Shown here piece by piece: positions 61,414 to 64,000 of a stretch of 64,000 nt of DNA. The DNA comes from CAMTVQ01 sp947085255 (GTDB lineage: Bacteria; Bacteroidota; Bacteroidia; Sphingobacteriales; Sphingobacteriaceae). The position numbers and the translations under genes were made by a program. A model generated the notes under the pieces. It had not been told where the DNA came from and ran no database searches. It was given only the letters and a program-made list of their open reading frames with translations. The stretch is taken from positions 21,876 through 85,875 of the forward strand of contig CAMTVQ010000014.1 in NCBI GenBank assembly GCA_947085255.1, given 5' to 3'. How positions within the stretch are numbered: the first letter of the stretch is position 1; the number at the start of each line of letters is the position of its first letter.

Positions 61414-63519
61414 TTACCGTAATTCCAACAGCATCGTGCTGCCCTTCAATACTCTACTGCCCACAGGTATTGATTGTCGTACCACCTTGCCATTACCTAC
61501 AACACGCGTGCGCATACCTGCATTTTCCACTAAGTACAACGCATCGGTTAGTGCCATTCCCGTAACATTGGGCACCAAATTGTCTATCACTTTACGTTCT
61601 ACTAAGGCTACAGAATTGTCGTAACGGGATGAGCCTACCCATTTTGCTTCTTGGCGCGCACTTGCCGAAATACCCAACTCGTTGTACACTTTTTGAATAT
61701 CATCCTTATACCCTGCTCTTGCCAAAGGCACATCAGTTGAATTCACTTGTTTATTGGGTGCAATTTCACGGTACATTTTTAGACTGGTAGCATATACCTT
61801 ATCGGCAATTTCGCGAAACACCGGACCTGCCACCACATTACCATAATACACCGAATTGGATGGGGCATTTACTACCACAATCATGGAGTATTTAGGATTA
61901 TCTGCTGGAAAATACCCACAAAAAGATGCTTGGTAAGAGACCCCACCTTGCTTATATCCGCTTTTTCCAGATGCAATTTGAGCCGTTCCTGTTTTACCAG
62001 CTATGGGGTAAATAGCTGTATTTAAGTTAGTGGCTGTACCTTCTTTTACCACACCTTCTAAAAGGCTGCGTAGCTTTTTCAGAATTTCATCCGAACAGAT
62101 TTTTTTGTTGATTACTCGTGGCTCAAATTCTTTAAGGGTATGCCCTAATTTTTGTACTTCGCTTACAAACAACGGACTAATCATTTTTCCATTATTGGCT
62201 ACTGCATTGTAAAAAGTAAGCTGTTGCAATGGCGTAAGCCTGCACTCGTAACCAATTGACATGTAAGGTAAAGACACCTTGCTCCAATCTTTATCGTCGG
62301 TACTTTTAATGCGTGGTCGTCCTTCTCCAGGAATTTGCAGGCCCAATAATTCATCTAAATGCAAGCGACGCATGTGCGCAATAAATTTTTCGGGATTTTC
62401 TTTGTAAGCTGTATTAATCAGCTTAGATATTGCCACATTTGATGATAGCTCAAATGCTTTACGATAGGTAATAACCCCATATCCACCTTCTTTAGAATCG
62501 CGCAGGGTGCGGTCGGCAAAACGCACTTCACCGCCTTGTGTGCTCACGCTATCTTCCAAATCTAAATACCCATCTTCAAGTGCTGCCAAATAAGTAGCCA
62601 GTTTAAAAATAGAACCTGGCTCGGTGCTTTCGCCCACTGCATAATTATATTGTTCTACATAACTACCATTTGATTGACGTGTAAGGTTAGCAATCGCCTT
62701 AATTTTACCCGTAGCTACCTCCATAAGCACCACACAGCCGTGCTCAGCATTGTGTTTAGAAAGTTGCGTGTACAAGGCATTTTGGGCAACATCTTGTATA
62801 TTTAAATCGATAGTGGCTACAATGTCATTCCCATCTTTCGACTCTATTTCATCGTCGTCGTTAATCGGCATCCATACCCCACCCGAAATTCGCTGCATCA
62901 AGCGTTTACCGCTTATACCGCCCAAATGTTCATCAAAAGCCCCTTCTATACCCACTGGTTGTACGTTTTCTAAGCGATACCCAATGGTACGTGCTGCCAA
63001 ATTTTGGAAGGTTTTTACCCGCTTATTTTTTTGTAACACCAACAAACCGCCTTTGTAGCGTCCCATATTAAAAATGGGAAACTTGCGTAATTTTTGAAGT
63101 TCCGGAAAACTCACTTTCCGTTTGATTAAGAAATAACGATTCCCTTCTCGACGTCCGCGACGTAGCTCACTGGCATACTGATAACCCGATTTATCTTGAA
63201 AAAGGATGGCTAATTGTATTCCCAAAGAATCTACTTTATCCTCAAAAAGCTCTTTGGTAAGTGCATCGGCACGTAAATCCATACGCAACTCATACTCTGG
63301 CAGCGAGGTAACCAATAAACTACCATCTGCCGAATAAATATTACCCCTTACTGGTTCTACCGTTACAAATTTGGTAGTAAGGCTATCTGCCATGCTACGC
63401 CATTTTTTGCCTTCTACAAACTGCACTTGCACCATTTGCACAAAAATAGCTAGGGCAAACAGTGCAATAAGCACGTAGGACGCATATACGCGCCACAATA
63501 TGTCGCGTCTAATATTCAT
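61414..63519 (-). CDS. ftsI: Septal transpeptidase FtsI (PBP3-type) with PASTA domain
   Basis: 701 residues. One membrane helix (about 12-32), PBP dimerisation domain (VEPVRGNIYSADGSLL), then the transpeptidase with SxxK at Ser303-Lys306 (GSIFK), SSN at 359-361 and KTG at 509-511. A C-terminal PASTA domain follows (about 645-701, VPNVTGMALTDALYLVENAG). It crosslinks septal peptidoglycan with FtsW. Its start overlaps the ftsL-like gene by 11 bases. Confidence 0.96.
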   Translation of the reverse strand: MNIRRDILWRVYASYVLIALFALAIFVQMVQVQFVEGKKWRSMADSLTTKFVTVEPVRGNIYSADGSLLVTSLPEYELRMDLRADALTKELFEDKVDSLGIQLAILFQDKSGYQYASELRRGRREGNRYFLIKRKVSFPELQKLRKFPIFNMGRYKGGLLVLQKNKRVKTFQNLAARTIGYRLENVQPVGIEGAFDEHLGGISGKRLMQRISGGVWMPINDDDEIESKDGNDIVATIDLNIQDVAQNALYTQLSKHNAEHGCVVLMEVATGKIKAIANLTRQSNGSYVEQYNYAVGESTEPGSIFKLATYLAALEDGYLDLEDSVSTQGGEVRFADRTLRDSKEGGYGVITYRKAFELSSNVAISKLINTAYKENPEKFIAHMRRLHLDELLGLQIPGEGRPRIKSTDDKDWSKVSLPYMSIGYECRLTPLQQLTFYNAVANNGKMISPLFVSEVQKLGHTLKEFEPRVINKKICSDEILKKLRSLLEGVVKEGTATNLNTAIYPIAGKTGTAQIASGKSGYKQGGVSYQASFCGYFPADNPKYSMIVVVNAPSNSVYYGNVVAGPVFREIADKVYATSLKMYREIAPNKQVNSTDVPLARAGYKDDIQKVYNELGISASARQEAKWVGSSRYDNSVALVERKVIDNLVPNVTGMALTDALYLVENAGMRTRVVGNGKVVRQSIPVGSRVLKGSTMLLELR

Positions 63520-63895
63520 CGTCGCTGGTAATAATTATTTTTTGTGGTGGAACAACCGATTCTTTTAGCCCCATTAATCCTACACGCTTGGCTACCTGAC
63601 TTTGGTTGCTCTTATACATCAATTCGGATTTGGTAGTCATGTATTCCCAACGCAGTTCTTTCAACTCTTTACCAATCCTGTCGCTATCAATTATTAAACC
63701 CTCTGTGTAATTTCTGTTGCCTATATATACCACCAGTAACACAAAAAGGAATAAACCAAAAGGCAAATTTGCTTGCACAGATTCCCAAGTAAGCCCTTCT
63801 CCCGAAAAAACCGTTTCGAACACCCCACGGGCTTTCCGTTCTTGCTTTTTCAAGTAAGGTTCTTCTTCGGGTGGTATGTTTTTAAACTGGTTCAA
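63509..63895 (-). CDS. ftsL: FtsL-like division protein
   Basis: 128 residues: charged cytoplasmic N-terminus, one membrane helix (about 44-59, LPFGLFLFVLLVVYIGN), then a coiled-coil-like periplasmic part (DRIGKELKELRWEYMTTKSELMY region) and a short tail. Sequence identity in FtsL is always low; identification rests on topology, size and the place directly upstream of ftsI. Confidence 0.8.
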   Translation of the reverse strand: MNQFKNIPPEEEPYLKKQERKARGVFETVFSGEGLTWESVQANLPFGLFLFVLLVVYIGNRNYTEGLIIDSDRIGKELKELRWEYMTTKSELMYKSNQSQVAKRVGLMGLKESVVPPQKIIITSDDEY

Positions 63896-63904
63896 TTTAT
63901 TTGG

Positions 63905-64000
63905 TTATCTGTTATCTGTTATCTGTTATCTATTATCTGTTATCTGTTATCTGTTATCTGTTATCTGTTATCTGTTATCTGTTATCTGTTATCTGTTATC
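63905..64000. repeat. Heptanucleotide array TTATCTG upstream of ftsL
   Basis: About 13.7 units in perfect register (one unit reads TTATCTA, 63926-63932), running off the right edge. It starts 10 bases before the ftsL ATG on the minus strand, so it occupies the ftsL leader or promoter region. Confidence 0.95.

Noticed and set aside
63905..64000. Right-edge array as a CRISPR
   Set aside because: Units are seven bases, contiguous and identical; there are no spacers and no cas genes.

Overview
The window reads as chromosomal DNA of a member of the Bacteroidota, probably near the Chitinophagales (inference). The signs are: -7 boxes of the form TAnnTTTG upstream of many genes with little Shine-Dalgarno signal; three secreted proteins ending in type IX secretion (Por/T9SS type A) sorting domains; a fused SecDF; a division/cell-wall (dcw) cluster in the order known for this phylum; and a MurE with the meso-diaminopimelate motif DNPR. 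Base composition is AT-rich and coding density is high. I saw no rRNA, tRNA, CRISPR array or prophage.

Layout. 1-5.1 kb: a hybrid histidine kinase cut by the left edge, a methyltransferase, a rhodanese and a DUF3467 protein. 5.1-6.6 kb: small accessory stretch with an orphan membrane protein and a PIN-domain toxin-antitoxin pair. 6.6-10.8 kb: leftward housekeeping genes (MFS transporter, miaA, pRiA4b-like, DUF2400, DUF1801). 10.8-13.1 kb: an AT-rich secreted propeller gene, broken by a frameshift and bracketed by two near-identical ~140-bp direct repeats. 13.1-28.6 kb: metabolism and envelope genes (trans-sulfuration enzyme, secDF, GDPD, Rieske, OmpH, dapD, GT9, tsaC, CCA-adding enzyme, peroxiredoxin, floA). 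28.6-32.8 kb: a 1397-residue secreted protein with four lamin-tail-like repeats. 32.9-37.5 kb: asd, DAHP synthase/chorismate mutase, a CrtA-like enzyme and proline dehydrogenase. 37.5-45.8 kb: a surface-glycan locus of large membrane glycosyltransferases, a methyltransferase-GT2 fusion, an FdtA-like isomerase and a hexapeptide acetyltransferase, interrupted by a REP-associated tyrosine transposase (RAYT). 45.9-49.2 kb: isochorismatase-like hydrolase, lolD, ychF, speB-like. 49.3-63.9 kb: the dcw cluster on the minus strand, transcribed ftsL-ftsI-murE-mraY-murD-ftsW-murG-murC-ftsQ-ftsA-ftsZ.

How the genes fit together. asd and dapD feed diaminopimelate to MurE; MurE, MurD, MurC, MraY and MurG make lipid II; FtsW and FtsI polymerise and crosslink it at the septum organised by FtsZ, FtsA, FtsQ and FtsL. 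SecDF, OmpH and LolD serve envelope export, and the T9SS-tagged proteins are surface cargo.

The most unusual content is small repeated DNA rather than a new enzyme pathway: (i) a RAYT cassette whose palindrome occurs before, after and inside the transposase gene; (ii) a second dispersed palindrome family (GTCATnCTGA...) often arranged head-to-head, two copies of which bracket the broken propeller gene; (iii) heptanucleotide tandem words that fill the dcw spacers, form a ~14-copy array upstream of ftsL, and have been absorbed in frame into murC.
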